Assembly (NCBI GenBank): GCA_946887045.1
Contig: CAMPKC010000051.1
Span: forward strand, 1 to 36,005
Reading direction: 5' to 3'
Length of the DNA stretch: 36,005 nucleotides
DNA from: an uncultured Sphingobacteriaceae bacterium
GTDB lineage: Bacteria; Bacteroidota; Bacteroidia; Sphingobacteriales; Sphingobacteriaceae
A model generated the notes under the pieces. The model saw only the letters and a list, made by a program, of their open reading frames with translations. It was not told the DNA's origin and made no database searches. This document shows, piece by piece, positions 7,431 to 17,371 of the stretch. Both the position numbers and the translations under genes were made by a program. Position 1 is the first letter of the stretch; each line of letters begins with the position of its first letter.

Positions 7431-9698
7431 ATGGCTTTTGATTTAGAAATGATTAAAGCTGTTTATTCTCGTTTCGACGATAGAGTAGCGGCAGCTAAGA
7501 AAGCAGTTGGTAAACCACTTACTTTAACTGAAAAAATCCTTTATTCCCATTTATGGGAAGGAAATGCAGAGCAAGCTTATGCCCGCGGCGCATCGTATGT
7601 GGATTTTGCGCCAGACAGAGTTGCGATGCAGGATGCTACGGCACAAATGGCCCTATTGCAATTTATGCAGGCGGGACGACCGCAGGTAGCTGTTCCTTCA
7701 ACTGTGCATTGTGATCACTTAATCCAGGCAAAAGTTGGAGCTGCTGAAGATTTACAAATAGCTAATGATACCAATAAAGAAGTATATGATTTTCTGGCTT
7801 CTGTATCTGATAAATATGGTATAGGTTTCTGGAAAGCAGGTGCAGGGATTATACATCAGGTTGTTCTTGAAAATTATGCTTTTCCAGGTGGAATGATGAT
7901 TGGCACTGATTCTCACACACCTAATGCAGGTGGCTTAGGGATGATTGCGATCGGAGTTGGAGGTGCTGACGCCTGTGATGTAATGGCCGGCTTTGCATGG
8001 GAGCTGAAATTTCCGAAACTTATTGGAGTTAAATTAACCGGAAAGCTTTCGGGCTGGACCGCTGCAAAAGATATTATCCTTAAAGTCGCCGGTATCCTTA
8101 CTGTAAAAGGTGGTACCGGGGCAATTGTAGAATATTTCGGAGATGGCGCTCGTTCTCTATCTGCAACAGGGAAGGCAACGATTTGTAATATGGGTGCTGA
8201 GATTGGTGCAACCACATCAATCTTTGGATACGATGAAAAAGCTGAAGTTTATTTACGAGGCACTGAACGAGGTGATATCGCTGATTTGGCGAATCAGGTT
8301 AAACAGCACTTAACAGGTGATGACGAGGTTTACGCCAATCCTGAGCAGTACTTCGATCAGGTTATCGAAATTAATCTTTCGGAACTTGAACCTCACATTA
8401 ACGGTCCGTTCACTCCGGATTTGGCATGGCCGCTTTCAAAATTTGCTGAGGCGGTTAGAACTCATGACTGGCCAGCTAAATTAGAAGTTGGATTAATTGG
8501 TTCTTGCACTAACTCATCTTACGAAGATATCACCCGTGCAGCTTCTCTTGCTCAGCAAGCGGTTGATAAAAATTTAAAAGCTAAAGCTGAGTATACTGTA
8601 ACTCCGGGTTCTGAACTTGTTCGTTACACAGTAGAGCGGGATGGTTATTTAGATACATTTACTAAAATTGGTGGTGTTGTTTTAGCGAATGCTTGCGGAC
8701 CTTGTATCGGACAATGGGCTCGTCATTCTACAGATCCAACTCGTAAAAACTCTATTATCACTTCTTTTAACAGAAATTTTGCGAAACGTAACGATGGAAA
8801 TCCCAACACCCATGCTTTCGTAGCTTCTCCCGAAATTGTAACAGCTTTGGCTATTGCCGGTGATCTTACTTTCAACCCGATGACTGACACGCTAACCAAT
8901 GAAAACGGCGAGCAGGTAAGATTAGATGAGCCTCAAGGGTTGGAAATGCCTATCAAAGGATACGCAGTAGAAGATGCGGGTTACCAGGCTCCGGCTGAGG
9001 ACGGAAGCAGCGTTCAGGTTTTGGTTGATGAAAAATCAAGCCGCTTGCAATTGCTCGAGCCATTCCCGGCATGGGAAGGAACAGACCTTCATGGCTTACG
9101 GTTGTTAATTAAAGCCAGGGGCAAATGTACAACAGATCATATCTCTATGGCTGGTCCATGGTTGAAATTCCGTGGTCACATCGACAATATTTCGAACAAT
9201 ATGTTAATCGGTGCGGTTAACTATTTTAACGATAAAACAGACTTAGTTAAGAACCAGATAACAGGTGAATATGGTCCGGTTCCTGCAACCCAACGGGCCT
9301 ACAAAGCAGCCGGAATAGGGACTATCGTTGTCGGTGATGAGAATTATGGTGAGGGTTCATCGCGTGAGCATGCTGCTATGGAGCCTCGTCATTTAGGTGT
9401 AAGGGTGATATTGGTAAAATCTTTTGCCCGTATTCACGAAACTAATCTTAAGAAACAGGGTATGCTTGGTATAACCTTTGCAAATCCTGCTGATTACGAT
9501 AAGATTTATGAAGATGATGTGATTGATATCGAAGGATTAACAACTTTTGCTCCAGGTAAACAGCTTAAAGTAGTTTTACACCATGCAGATGGGAGTAAAG
9601 ATTCTTTCCATGTGAATCACACGTATAATGAGCAGCAAATCGAATGGTTTAAAGCCGGTGCAGCATTGAATATTATCAGAATGAAGCAACAGGCTTAA
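7431..9698 (+). CDS. Aconitate hydratase, mitochondrial (ACO2-like) type
   Basis: Second TCA-cycle aconitase, 755 residues, of the mitochondrial-like family found in many Bacteroidota rather than the AcnA/IRP1 type. Cluster ligands are Cys359 (GSCTNSS) and Cys422/Cys425 (ACGPCIG). [11 protein letters not shown] and the C-terminal swivel-domain motif [17 protein letters not shown] are intact. I chose the ATG at 7431 ([13 protein letters not shown]) because the longer reading frame from 7308 begins within the upstream terminator and encodes a Phe/Cys-rich stretch unlike any aconitase, and because a -7 box lies just before 7431. It follows acnB but has its own promoter and terminator, so the two can be regulated apart. 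Its 5' end is the intact counterpart of the relic at 4169. The symbol acnA is often applied to such genes but is ambiguous, so it is left empty. Confidence 0.95.
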   Translation: MAFDLEMIKAVYSRFDDRVAAAKKAVGKPLTLTEKILYSHLWEGNAEQAYARGASYVDFAPDRVAMQDATAQMALLQFMQAGRPQVAVPSTVHCDHLIQAKVGAAEDLQIANDTNKEVYDFLASVSDKYGIGFWKAGAGIIHQVVLENYAFPGGMMIGTDSHTPNAGGLGMIAIGVGGADACDVMAGFAWELKFPKLIGVKLTGKLSGWTAAKDIILKVAGILTVKGGTGAIVEYFGDGARSLSATGKATICNMGAEIGATTSIFGYDEKAEVYLRGTERGDIADLANQVKQHLTGDDEVYANPEQYFDQVIEINLSELEPHINGPFTPDLAWPLSKFAEAVRTHDWPAKLEVGLIGSCTNSSYEDITRAASLAQQAVDKNLKAKAEYTVTPGSELVRYTVERDGYLDTFTKIGGVVLANACGPCIGQWARHSTDPTRKNSIITSFNRNFAKRNDGNPNTHAFVASPEIVTALAIAGDLTFNPMTDTLTNENGEQVRLDEPQGLEMPIKGYAVEDAGYQAPAEDGSSVQVLVDEKSSRLQLLEPFPAWEGTDLHGLRLLIKARGKCTTDHISMAGPWLKFRGHIDNISNNMLIGAVNYFNDKTDLVKNQITGEYGPVPATQRAYKAAGIGTIVVGDENYGEGSSREHAAMEPRHLGVRVILVKSFARIHETNLKKQGMLGITFANPADYDKIYEDDVIDIEGLTTFAPGKQLKVVLHHADGSKDSFHVNHTYNEQQIEWFKAGAALNIIRMKQQA

Positions 9699-9726
9699 GC
9701 CGGTAGTTTAGCTATAAAATAGATGA

Positions 9727-9755
9727 CCTCAATCAGAAATGATTGGGGTTTTTTT
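9727..9755 (+). terminator. Rho-independent terminator of the aconitase gene
   Basis: A 9-bp stem (CCTCAATCA at 9727-9735, TGATTGGGG at 9740-9748, one T-G pair) with a GAAA tetraloop and seven T residues lies 28 bases past the stop codon. Confidence 0.9.
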
Positions 9756-9824
9756 ATGTGGCGTTAAATCAAAATATCATTTGATTTTTTTAAAACCATA
9801 CCTGAAATGTGACATTAAGAAAGT

Positions 9825-10097
9825 ATGGAAAAGTTCATGACACAATTTGATATGGGTGGCGTAAAAGTGGATGTTACCGTCCATGTATTGGGAGCGAAAA
9901 AGTTTGGCATCTTTATACATCTCTTTGATACTTTCGAAGGTGGAGAAATTACACCGGCCGACCAGGAAACGGATGGAATCATCACCCAGGACGTCAATGG
10001 CTATTGGAGCCTTTCTGAGCCAAGTAAAATACATTTTTCTGACGAGGATCTCCAGAATCTTGGTGCAGCTATAGAGATGGATTATTTGATGCGATAG
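9825..10097 (+). CDS. Hypothetical protein, 90 residues
   Basis: I do not recognise this protein. It is a soluble, acidic 90-residue chain with alternating hydrophobic stretches (VKVDVTVHVLG, FGIFIHLFD), suggesting a small beta-rich domain, and a C-terminal helix rich in Asp/Leu (DEDLQNLGAAIEMD). There is no signal peptide or membrane segment. A purine-rich AAGAAAG lies just before the ATG. It stands alone between the aconitase terminator and the minus-strand TPM gene. An overlapping minus-strand reading frame is slightly longer (114 residues), but its composition (many Cys, His and Arg) looks like a shadow; I judge the plus frame as coding mainly on amino-acid composition. Confidence 0.6.
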   Translation: MEKFMTQFDMGGVKVDVTVHVLGAKKFGIFIHLFDTFEGGEITPADQETDGIITQDVNGYWSLSEPSKIHFSDEDLQNLGAAIEMDYLMR

Positions 10098-10173
10098 GTT
10101 TTTACGGTAATCTTGAACCACCGTTGAAAATTATGTCCGCAGAGCTAAAGTTGTTTTACAGACTAAAATAAAT

Positions 10174-10674
10174 CTATTCCAAAGTCGTCGCCAACTCGTT
10201 TATTCCTTTCTTCGTTCCTTCAAAAAAGTTCCCTCTTCGAAATTCCGGAAACATGAAATCATCCAACACTCTTTTAGTTTCTATATCGCTTAATGATTTT
10301 TCTATCCCAAGACCATTGCTTATTCTAACTCTTTGCAATGATCGTGAAATTCCGATCAGAATGCCGTCGTTTTTATCTTTCTTGCCTATATTCCAGTCCC
10401 TCAATAATCTTAATGTATAAGAATTAAAAGTCTCTAAAGTGGTCATAGATGTATCAAGGGTCACCAGAGCAATTTCAATTGAGGTTTGTTTCTCGACGGC
10501 TGTAATCAAAGAATCAAGAGCTTTTTCTTCTTTGTCTGAGAAGATGTTCTCAAAGTCGTTCACAGATCCTATACGTTTAGGAAGCGGAGCGGTTGTATTC
10601 GTTTTTTCGGATTGATTACATGCCGAAATAATAACAAGTAGAGAAGTGAAAAAGTAGCTAGAGATTGGTTTCAT
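10174..10674 (-). CDS. TPM-domain lipoprotein
   Basis: A 166-residue envelope protein with a lipoprotein signal: hydrophobic segment FFTSLLVIIS followed by the lipobox cysteine (SAC, Cys19). The rest is one TPM domain (Psb32/YgcG family): RIGSVNDFENIFSDKEEKALDSL, then TSIEIALVTLD, then DGILIGISRSLQRVRISNGLGIE and a C-terminal helix ending in FFEGTKKGINELATTLE. Some TPM proteins are acid phosphatases or photosystem repair factors; in Bacteroidota they mostly sit in the envelope with unknown roles. The C-terminal membrane segment and Gly-rich tail of YgcG-type proteins are absent. It lies downstream of sucD but is separated by that gene's terminator. Confidence 0.88.
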   Translation of the reverse strand: MKPISSYFFTSLLVIISACNQSEKTNTTAPLPKRIGSVNDFENIFSDKEEKALDSLITAVEKQTSIEIALVTLDTSMTTLETFNSYTLRLLRDWNIGKKDKNDGILIGISRSLQRVRISNGLGIEKSLSDIETKRVLDDFMFPEFRRGNFFEGTKKGINELATTLE

Positions 10675-10775
10675 ATATTCTCAAAGGTCTTAATTTTTGT
10701 GATAGTTTAATCGGGCTAGTTGCTAATGAATAATGATGCTTTTTTCTCAGGCAAGCATTCCAGGCGTCTGTTAAA

Positions 10776-10805
10776 ACAAAAAATCCCGGCCATAAGCCAG
10801 GATTT
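10776..10805 (-). terminator. Rho-independent terminator of sucD
   Basis: Read on the minus strand, AAATCCTGGC, a TTATG loop, then GCCGGGATTT form a 10-bp stem with one wobble pair, followed by a short T run. It lies 25 bases past the sucD stop codon. Confidence 0.85.
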
Positions 10806-10830
10806 CAATATTTTATAAGTGTTTAAAAAA

Positions 10831-11712
10831 CTAAGCAGGAATTTTGCTTAACTCTTCAGCCATCGCCGCTCCGATTTCAGCAGGAGATTCTACAACACGG
10901 ATTCCGCACTCTGTCATAATTCTCATTTTAGCAGCAGCGGTATCATCAGCACCACCAACAATCGCGCCGGCGTGACCCATGCGACGACCTGCAGGAGCCG
11001 TTTGGCCAGCAATAAACCCTACAACAGGCTTTGTGCCATTTGCTTTGATCCAATAAGCAGCTTCAGCTTCCATGCCTCCACCAATTTCTCCGATCATTAT
11101 AATTCCGTGAGTTTCAGGATCATTCATTAACAATTTAACAGCCTCTACAGTTGGAGTTCCGATGATCGGGTCACCACCGATACCGATAGCGGTTGTGATT
11201 CCTAAGCCTGCTTTAACAACCTGATCAACTGCTTCGTATGTTAAAGTTCCTGATTTAGAAACTACACCAACATTGCCTTTTTTGAAAATGAATCCTGGCA
11301 TAATACCAATTTTTGATTCATCTGCAGTTATAATCCCCGGACAGTTAGGGCCGATAAGACGACAATCTCTGTCTGAAATATATTCTTTAACCAGGATCAT
11401 ATCCTTAGTAGGAATGCCTTCGGTAATACAAACGATAACTTTAATTCCTGCTTCTGCAGCTTCCATAATTGCATCAGCAGCAAACGCAGGAGGTACAAAT
11501 ATGATAGAAACATCAGCCCCAGTCTTTTCTACAGCATCTTTTACGGTATTAAAAACAGGTTTGTCCAAGTGTGTTTGACCACCTTTTCCTGGAGTTACTC
11601 CTCCTACAACCTGAGTTCCGTACTCGATCATTTGCGAAGCATGATAGGTGCCTTCGTTACCTGTAAAGCCTTGAACTATAACTTTTGAATCTTTATTTAC
11701 TAATACACTCAT
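10831..11712 (-). CDS. sucD: Succinyl-CoA synthetase (ADP-forming) alpha subunit
   Basis: Catalyses succinyl-CoA + ADP/GDP + Pi to succinate + CoA + ATP/GTP with the beta subunit SucC. The CoA-binding Rossmann domain starts [15 protein letters not shown]. The phosphorylated active-site histidine is in GHAGAIVGG (about His247). Length 293 is normal. There is no sucC next to it, so the beta subunit must be encoded elsewhere, as is common in Bacteroidota. It has its own -7 box and terminator. Confidence 0.96.
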   Translation of the reverse strand: MSVLVNKDSKVIVQGFTGNEGTYHASQMIEYGTQVVGGVTPGKGGQTHLDKPVFNTVKDAVEKTGADVSIIFVPPAFAADAIMEAAEAGIKVIVCITEGIPTKDMILVKEYISDRDCRLIGPNCPGIITADESKIGIMPGFIFKKGNVGVVSKSGTLTYEAVDQVVKAGLGITTAIGIGGDPIIGTPTVEAVKLLMNDPETHGIIMIGEIGGGMEAEAAYWIKANGTKPVVGFIAGQTAPAGRRMGHAGAIVGGADDTAAAKMRIMTECGIRVVESPAEIGAAMAEELSKIPA

Positions 11713-11735
11713 TTGTCGTTTTTTCTAAAGTTTTG

Positions 11736-11743
11736 CAAACTTA
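11736..11743 (-). promoter_or_regulatory. -7 promoter box of sucD
   Basis: On the minus strand TAAGTTTG matches TAnnTTTG and lies 23 bases upstream of the sucD ATG. A TTG further upstream is spaced only 13 bases away, shorter than usual, so the -33 element is unclear. Confidence 0.5.
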
Positions 11744-11843
11744 GATAAAATTTTTGCAATATATTTTTACAAATACAGAATTTTTAGATCTTTTTGTGCC
11801 AAAAGCTGAATTTTTATCAGAATCGGCAAAGTTTTTTCCGCTT

Positions 11844-13631
11844 TTAAATACTTTTCGCTATTCCCATCGAATTAAACTGCAGATCGTAAAGCCGTTTGTA
11901 GTAACCATTCAATTTTAGAAGCTCTTGATGTGAGCCCGCTTCTTTTATCTCTCCATGGTCAAGTACAATAATTTTATCGGCATTTTGAATGGTGGATAGG
12001 CGATGTGCAATAACAATCGAAGTCCGTCCCTTCATCAGTTTTTCGATGGTTTGTTGAATTAAATATTCAGTTTCGGTATCAACAGATGAGGTAGCTTCAT
12101 CCAACACAAGGATTTTAGGATTGTAAACCATTGCCCTGATGAAGGAAATTAGCTGCGCCTGGCCAGATGAAAGTGTTGATCCGCGCTCCATTACATTATA
12201 ATTGTAGCCACCCGGTAAGCGTTCTATAAACTCGTGTGCTCCTGCTTCTTTGGCAGCGGCAACCAGCTGCTCTGTAGTTATCTGTTTATTGTTGAGGGTT
12301 ATGTTACTAGAAATAGAGTCGGAAAATAGGAATACATCTTGTATAACCGTTGCAATCTGATTTCTTAAATAATTCAATTCGTATTCTCTAATATCAATAC
12401 CGTCTATTTTAACACTTCCCTTACTGATTTGGTAGAATCTATTCAGAATGTTAATCACAGAGGATTTTCCGGCTCCGGTTGCACCCACCAACGCCAGCGT
12501 TTCACCTGCTTTGATCGTAAAGTTTATATTCTTTAATATCCAGTTATCTTCTTTTTCTTGACTGTCAGGATTATATGTAAACCATACATTCTCAAAGGAA
12601 ATCTCCCCCTTCATTTTTTCCGGAATAAGTTTTCCATCATTTTCTTCAACATCTGTATTATCTAAAATACTGAAAACCCTGTCTGCGCCTACCATTCCCA
12701 TTTGCAGTGTATTAAATTTATCGGCAAGCTCCCGGATAGGTCGGAACATCATATTGATATACATGATGAACGAAACCACAACTCCGGGCGAGATGTCGTG
12801 TTGAATAATTTGTTTGGAGCCATACCATACCAGGAGTCCCATGGAAAGTGCGGATATAATTTCTACTACCGGGAAAAAGATGGAATAGTACCAGTTTGAG
12901 CGGATGTTCGCATCGCGATGCTTTGCATTAATTTGTTTGAACTTACGCATCTCCTGATTCTCCCGGGCGAAGTATTTTATAATACTCATTCCTGAAATAT
13001 GTTCCTGGAGAAACGTATTCAGGTGGCCAACCTGGGCTCTTACATCCTGAAAAGCAGATTTTATGGCTTCTTTGAAAATGAAGCTTGCAAGAATAAGTAA
13101 GGGCATCGGCGCAAGCACCACCAGCGTTAATTTCCAGTCGGTATAGAGCATAAATCCGAGTATAACCACTAGTTGCAGGATGTCTCCTATTATCACAATC
13201 AAACCTTCTGAAAATATCTCGGCAATAGTTTCTAAGTCGGAAACGGTTCTTGTAATTAATTGCCCGAGAGGAGTGCGGTCAAAAAAGCTTAACTTGAGTT
13301 TATTGATATGGTTAAACACATTAATACGCAAATCTCTTATTGTCGACTGCCCCAATGTATTTGTTAAAAAGGTGTGAAAATATTGAATTACGGTTTGAAC
13401 AAGTAAGAGGAACAGCATCAGCAGGGTGATGTTCAGTAAGCCCTGATAGTTGTTCGTGAAGATGTACTTATCAAGTGCATATTGTATAAGCAGCGGGCGC
13501 AATGGAGCTACGATAGCGAGCGCAATGGTCAGGATTACCGACCATATAAAGATGCCTTTATATGGTTTTACATAATTGAAAATGCGCTTAAGTAAACTTA
13601 TATCGTATGCTTTGCCTGCAACTTTTGCCAT
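11844..13631 (-). CDS. ABC exporter with fused membrane and ATPase domains (MsbA/MdlB type)
   Basis: A 595-residue half-transporter of the inner membrane: six transmembrane segments in residues ~25-290, then an ATPase domain. Walker A is GATGAGKS (383-390), the signature is LSSGQ (487-491, a common Bacteroidota variant of LSGGQ), and Walker B is ILVLDE (507-512) followed by ATSSVD; the H-loop lies in IVIAHRLS. It should work as a dimer that exports lipids, peptides or drugs; the substrate cannot be read from the sequence. It starts 13 bases after the carboxyltransferase gene ends and is most likely on the same transcript, although no metabolic link is obvious. Confidence 0.94.
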   Translation of the reverse strand: MAKVAGKAYDISLLKRIFNYVKPYKGIFIWSVILTIALAIVAPLRPLLIQYALDKYIFTNNYQGLLNITLLMLFLLLVQTVIQYFHTFLTNTLGQSTIRDLRINVFNHINKLKLSFFDRTPLGQLITRTVSDLETIAEIFSEGLIVIIGDILQLVVILGFMLYTDWKLTLVVLAPMPLLILASFIFKEAIKSAFQDVRAQVGHLNTFLQEHISGMSIIKYFARENQEMRKFKQINAKHRDANIRSNWYYSIFFPVVEIISALSMGLLVWYGSKQIIQHDISPGVVVSFIMYINMMFRPIRELADKFNTLQMGMVGADRVFSILDNTDVEENDGKLIPEKMKGEISFENVWFTYNPDSQEKEDNWILKNINFTIKAGETLALVGATGAGKSSVINILNRFYQISKGSVKIDGIDIREYELNYLRNQIATVIQDVFLFSDSISSNITLNNKQITTEQLVAAAKEAGAHEFIERLPGGYNYNVMERGSTLSSGQAQLISFIRAMVYNPKILVLDEATSSVDTETEYLIQQTIEKLMKGRTSIVIAHRLSTIQNADKIIVLDHGEIKEAGSHQELLKLNGYYKRLYDLQFNSMGIAKSI

Positions 13632-13644
13632 AGAAATGGGATAA

Positions 13645-15189
13645 TTAAAGAGGGATGTTTCCGTGTTTTTTTCTTGGATGATTGACCACTTTATTTTGAA
13701 GCATGCTAAAAGCTTTAATCAGCTTAATACGTGTTTCTGCGGGTTCAATCACCTCATCAATAAAGCCTCTTTCTGCTGCCCGGTAAGGGTTGGCAAAAAT
13801 ATCTGAATATTCTTTTTCTTTCTCAAGCCAGCGGGCATTATGATCTTCCGCTGACGCAATTTCTTTTTTAAAGATGATTTCAGCTGCACCTTTAGCGCCC
13901 ATAACTGCAATTTCTGCGCTTGGCCAGGCATAATTCATATCCGCGCCAATGTGTTTAGAATTCATTACGTCATAAGCGCCCCCATAAGCTTTACGTGTTA
14001 TCACTGTAATACGCGGAACTGTAGCTTCACAGAAAGCATACAATAATTTGGCTCCGTTAACAATAATTCCGTTCCATTCCTGGTCGGTTCCCGGCAAAAA
14101 ACCGGGTACATCTTCAAAAACCAATAAGGGAATGTTGAAACAATCGCAAAAGCGAACAAAGCGGGCGCCTTTGGTGGATGCTTTTATGTCAAGCACTCCT
14201 GCTAAGAATGCGGGTTGATTAGCTACGATCCCGATACTTCTCCCGGCGATCCTGCCAAAGCCTACTACAATATTCTCAGCAAAATCTTTATGCACCTCAA
14301 AAAAAGTATCTTCATCAATGACGTTTTGAATAATATCTCTGATGTCATAAGGTTGATTGCTGTTTTCGGGAAGTATGTTGTCTAAATTATTCTGTCTGTT
14401 ACTCGGCACATCCTGATAAGGCAGGGAAGGGGCCGGTTCTTCGCAATTTTGAGGCAAATAACTTAAAAGTTTTTTAATATTTTCAATTGCTTCAATTTCA
14501 TTCTCGCAGGCGAAATGTGTTACACCGGATTTTATTGCGTGGGCAGACGCACCCCCCAATTCTTCTGAACTTACTTCTTCGTGAGTAACTGTTTTTACTA
14601 CGTTTGGTCCGGTTACAAACATATACGAAGTATGTTCAACCATCAGGATAAAGTCGGTGATTGCAGGAGAATATACTGCTCCGCCAGCACACGGTCCCAT
14701 GATTGCAGATATTTGAGGGATTACTCCCGAGGCCAAGGTATTACGATAAAAAATATCTGCGTAACCGCCCAGAGATACTACACCTTCCTGAATTCTTGCC
14801 CCGCCAGAATCGTTCAATCCAATAACCGGAGCGCCATTTTTGAGGGCAAGATCCATGATTTTGCAGATCTTTTCTGCGTGTGTTTCAGACAGGGAGCCAC
14901 CAAAAACGGTGAAGTCCTGCGAAAAAACATATACCAAACGGCCGTTTATAGTCCCGTAGCCTGTAACAACCCCATCGCCGGGATATTTTTCCTTTTCCAT
15001 TCCAAAATCGGTCGACCGGTGTGTCACAAACATTCCGATTTCTTCAAATGAATTTTCATCTAAAAGAAAATGTAAACGTTCGCGAGCGGTAAGTTTTCCT
15101 TTTTTATGCTGGCTCTCAATTCGGCTTTCGCCACCCCCTTGAAAGGCTTGTTTTCGTTTTTGGGCTAATTGGCTTAGTTTATTTTTCAC
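13645..15189 (-). CDS. Acyl-CoA carboxylase carboxyltransferase (beta) subunit, propionyl/methylmalonyl-CoA type
   Basis: A 514-residue carboxyltransferase that moves a carboxyl group between biotin and an acyl-CoA. It contains the two crotonase-like halves of the family: [22 protein letters not shown] and [16 protein letters not shown] in the N half, and [35 protein letters not shown] and [15 protein letters not shown] in the C half. It fits propionyl-CoA carboxylase beta (PccB) or methylmalonyl-CoA decarboxylase alpha (MmdA). No biotin carboxylase, biotin-carrier or decarboxylase membrane subunit is present in the window, so the two cannot be separated here. A TACTTTG sequence (15209-15215, minus strand) one base short of the -7 consensus lies 19 bases before the ATG. 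Confidence 0.92.
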   Translation of the reverse strand: MKNKLSQLAQKRKQAFQGGGESRIESQHKKGKLTARERLHFLLDENSFEEIGMFVTHRSTDFGMEKEKYPGDGVVTGYGTINGRLVYVFSQDFTVFGGSLSETHAEKICKIMDLALKNGAPVIGLNDSGGARIQEGVVSLGGYADIFYRNTLASGVIPQISAIMGPCAGGAVYSPAITDFILMVEHTSYMFVTGPNVVKTVTHEEVSSEELGGASAHAIKSGVTHFACENEIEAIENIKKLLSYLPQNCEEPAPSLPYQDVPSNRQNNLDNILPENSNQPYDIRDIIQNVIDEDTFFEVHKDFAENIVVGFGRIAGRSIGIVANQPAFLAGVLDIKASTKGARFVRFCDCFNIPLLVFEDVPGFLPGTDQEWNGIIVNGAKLLYAFCEATVPRITVITRKAYGGAYDVMNSKHIGADMNYAWPSAEIAVMGAKGAAEIIFKKEIASAEDHNARWLEKEKEYSDIFANPYRAAERGFIDEVIEPAETRIKLIKAFSMLQNKVVNHPRKKHGNIPL

Positions 15190-15306
15190 GTTTTAAAAAT
15201 AGAATAAGCAAAGTACAGAATATTTATTGATGTCGTATTTTGCATTTAAGAAACATTTTTAAATGCTTTCTAAATCTAACTTTTTTGTAAAAATGATGTT
15301 ATTGCC

Positions 15307-15335
15307 TTGATTATCTTCCAAGTTTGTTAAATTTG
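15307..15335 (+). promoter_or_regulatory. Bacteroidota-type promoter of the small membrane-protein gene
   Basis: A TTG (15307-15309) and a perfect -7 box TAAATTTG (15328-15335) are spaced 18 bases apart. The ATG follows 11 bases after the box, so the leader would be very short. This may also be the promoter of the downstream SulP/carbonic anhydrase genes. Confidence 0.7.
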
Positions 15336-15346
15336 CTTTCAACAGT

Positions 15347-15673
15347 ATGAAAAAAGAGGTCGGTAAGTTTTTTTTCAGTATTCTTTTTTTGTCCATCTTC
15401 ATGGTTAAGATGGTGATTTCTGTTGCGCCGTTAATTATTTCTCACTTTGATAAGAAAGCAGTTAACGCCGTCATTATGCAATTGGAGATAGAGAACAATG
15501 CTAAAAGTGATGTAAAGGAAACTTCCGTAAAGGAATACTTTACTTTAGGCAGTTTTGGTTTTACTTTATTGCATCCAATTCAGCTGGTGTTAACTTCAAT
15601 GATCAGCATTGACCACGATAAGCACGTTCAGGCTTTTTATCCTCCCGTACCTACACCTCCGCCCAACGTTTAA
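15347..15673 (+). CDS. Hypothetical membrane-anchored protein with proline-rich C-terminus
   Basis: A 108-residue protein I cannot assign to a named family. Residues ~8-35 are strongly hydrophobic (FFFSILFLSIFMVKMVISVAPLI), giving an uncleaved anchor or signal segment. A charged stretch follows, then a second moderately hydrophobic region (SFGFTLLHPIQLVLTSMISI) and a short tail YPPVPTPPPN. It has a well-formed promoter and lies 91 bases upstream of the SulP gene with no terminator between, so it may be co-expressed with the bicarbonate genes. Any functional link is inference from position. Confidence 0.7.
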   Translation: MKKEVGKFFFSILFLSIFMVKMVISVAPLIISHFDKKAVNAVIMQLEIENNAKSDVKETSVKEYFTLGSFGFTLLHPIQLVLTSMISIDHDKHVQAFYPPVPTPPPNV

Positions 15674-15764
15674 TCGTTAATTTCCTGTTTCCCAGATCGT
15701 TTTATTTGATTTTGGGTTGTTTTTTAGTGTTATTAATTGATTATTTATATTAACGTTTGTATTT

Positions 15765-17369
15765 ATGGCAGCGAATTATGTCTCTGCGTCTTCTGGTATC
15801 AATAAATATTTTTTAAAGAAAAATTTAAAAAGGGATTTACCTTCCAGTATTGTAGTATTTTTGGTTGCATTGCCCTTGTGTTTAGGTATTGCTTTAGCAT
15901 CAGGTGCACCATTGTTTGCCGGGTTATTAACCGGAATAATTGGTGGGATCGTGGTCGCCTCGGTAAGCGGATCTCAGCTAAGCGTTAGCGGGCCTGCAGC
16001 GGGTTTAACTGTAATAGTTTTCTCTGCAATAACCCAACTTGGATCTTACCCCGCTTTTCTTCTTGCACTGGTTCTTGCTGGAGTTTTTCAGATAATTTTG
16101 GGACTTATAAAAGCCGGAACAATAGCTAACTACTTCCCTTCGTCGGTTATTGAGGGAATGCTGGCAGCTATAGGGATTATCCTTATACTTAAACAAATAC
16201 CTCATGCTGTAGGTTATGATGCTGATTTTGAGGGTAGTGAAAGCTTTAGACAGGCTGACAGTCAAAATACTTTTTCGTCATTAATAGCCTCTTTGAGCAG
16301 AGTAAGTTATGGGGCTGTTATTATCAGTGCGGTATCTTTATTGATTTTGATTTACTGGCCTAAGGTAAAAAAGTTGAGTGTAGTACCGGCTGCGTTAATT
16401 GTGGTGGTCGCTGGAATCGTCCTTAATCAATTCTTCAAAGGTTCGGCCTTTGCAATTAAAGATGAACATTTGGTAAAAATTCCAATTGTAAGCTCATTCA
16501 CCGAGTTTACAAACCTTTTTATATTCCCCGATTTCTCTCAAATTGGAAACAAGGATATTTGGATTGTTGCTGTAACAATTGCAATTGTTGCGAGTATTGA
16601 AACCCTGTTAAGTCTGGAAGCCGTGGATAAGATTGATCCAATAAAGCGTGTTTCGCCGACGAATAAAGAATTGCTGGCCCAGGGAATTGGGAACATGACC
16701 AGCGGATTTTTGGGCGGCATGCCAATGACTGCGGTAATTGTTCGCTCATCTGCTAACGTAAATTCAGGTGCACGAACTAAAATGAGTGCTATATTTCACG
16801 GCCTTTGGTTGTTAGTAGCCTTGCTGGTTATTCCGATGGTTATAAACCTGATTCCACTATCATGCCTCGCGGCGATACTTTTAATCACCGGATATAAGTT
16901 GGCAAAAATTGGTTTATTTGCTAAGATGTGGAAGAGCGGATACAGCCAGTTTGTTCCTTTTGTGGTTACGGTATTAGCTGTTGTATTTACTGATCTTTTA
17001 AAGGGTGTTGCAATTGGTATGTTGGTTTCTGTGTATTTCATTCTTAGAAACAACCTCCGCAATCCATATTTTTATAGAATTGGTTCGGATGGAGAGAAGA
17101 AAGTTATTGAGATTAAGCTTGCCGAAGAGGTGTCATTTTTAAATAAGGCGGCTATTCAATATACCCTAACACACCTCCCTCAAGAAACTAACGTTAAAAT
17201 TGATGGCTCAAATTGCCGCTATATAGATCCTGATGTATTAGAAGTAATTCATAACTTTAAACACAGCGCTTTTACAAAAGCTATTATTGTGGAGTTGGTA
17301 AATATTAAAGACCGGTATGAAATACCTAAACTGAATGAATTAATTTATAAACCAGAAACTTCTAAATAA
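15765..17369 (+). CDS. SulP-family anion transporter, probable bicarbonate permease
   Basis: A 534-residue inner-membrane transporter of the SulP/SLC26 family. The N-terminal signature is clear (LPSSIVVFLVALPLCLGIALASGAPLFAGL, then GSQLSVSGPAAGLTV), and about a dozen hydrophobic segments reach to residue ~430. The conserved helix-8 region is IETLLSLEAVDKIDP. A short C-terminal STAS domain covers residues ~450-525. The family carries sulfate, bicarbonate or dicarboxylates; the beta-carbonic anhydrase gene two bases downstream makes bicarbonate the best guess, as in known SulP-carbonic anhydrase pairs. No typical -7 box stands directly in front (TAACGTTTG at 15751 is one base too long). Confidence 0.92.
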   Translation: MAANYVSASSGINKYFLKKNLKRDLPSSIVVFLVALPLCLGIALASGAPLFAGLLTGIIGGIVVASVSGSQLSVSGPAAGLTVIVFSAITQLGSYPAFLLALVLAGVFQIILGLIKAGTIANYFPSSVIEGMLAAIGIILILKQIPHAVGYDADFEGSESFRQADSQNTFSSLIASLSRVSYGAVIISAVSLLILIYWPKVKKLSVVPAALIVVVAGIVLNQFFKGSAFAIKDEHLVKIPIVSSFTEFTNLFIFPDFSQIGNKDIWIVAVTIAIVASIETLLSLEAVDKIDPIKRVSPTNKELLAQGIGNMTSGFLGGMPMTAVIVRSSANVNSGARTKMSAIFHGLWLLVALLVIPMVINLIPLSCLAAILLITGYKLAKIGLFAKMWKSGYSQFVPFVVTVLAVVFTDLLKGVAIGMLVSVYFILRNNLRNPYFYRIGSDGEKKVIEIKLAEEVSFLNKAAIQYTLTHLPQETNVKIDGSNCRYIDPDVLEVIHNFKHSAFTKAIIVELVNIKDRYEIPKLNELIYKPETSK

Positions 17370-17371
17370 AA

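Noticed and set aside
9777..10121. A 114-codon open frame on the minus strand opposite the small hypothetical gene
   Set aside because: Its composition (many Cys, His and Arg, no recognisable pattern) is typical of a shadow; the plus-strand frame is better balanced.
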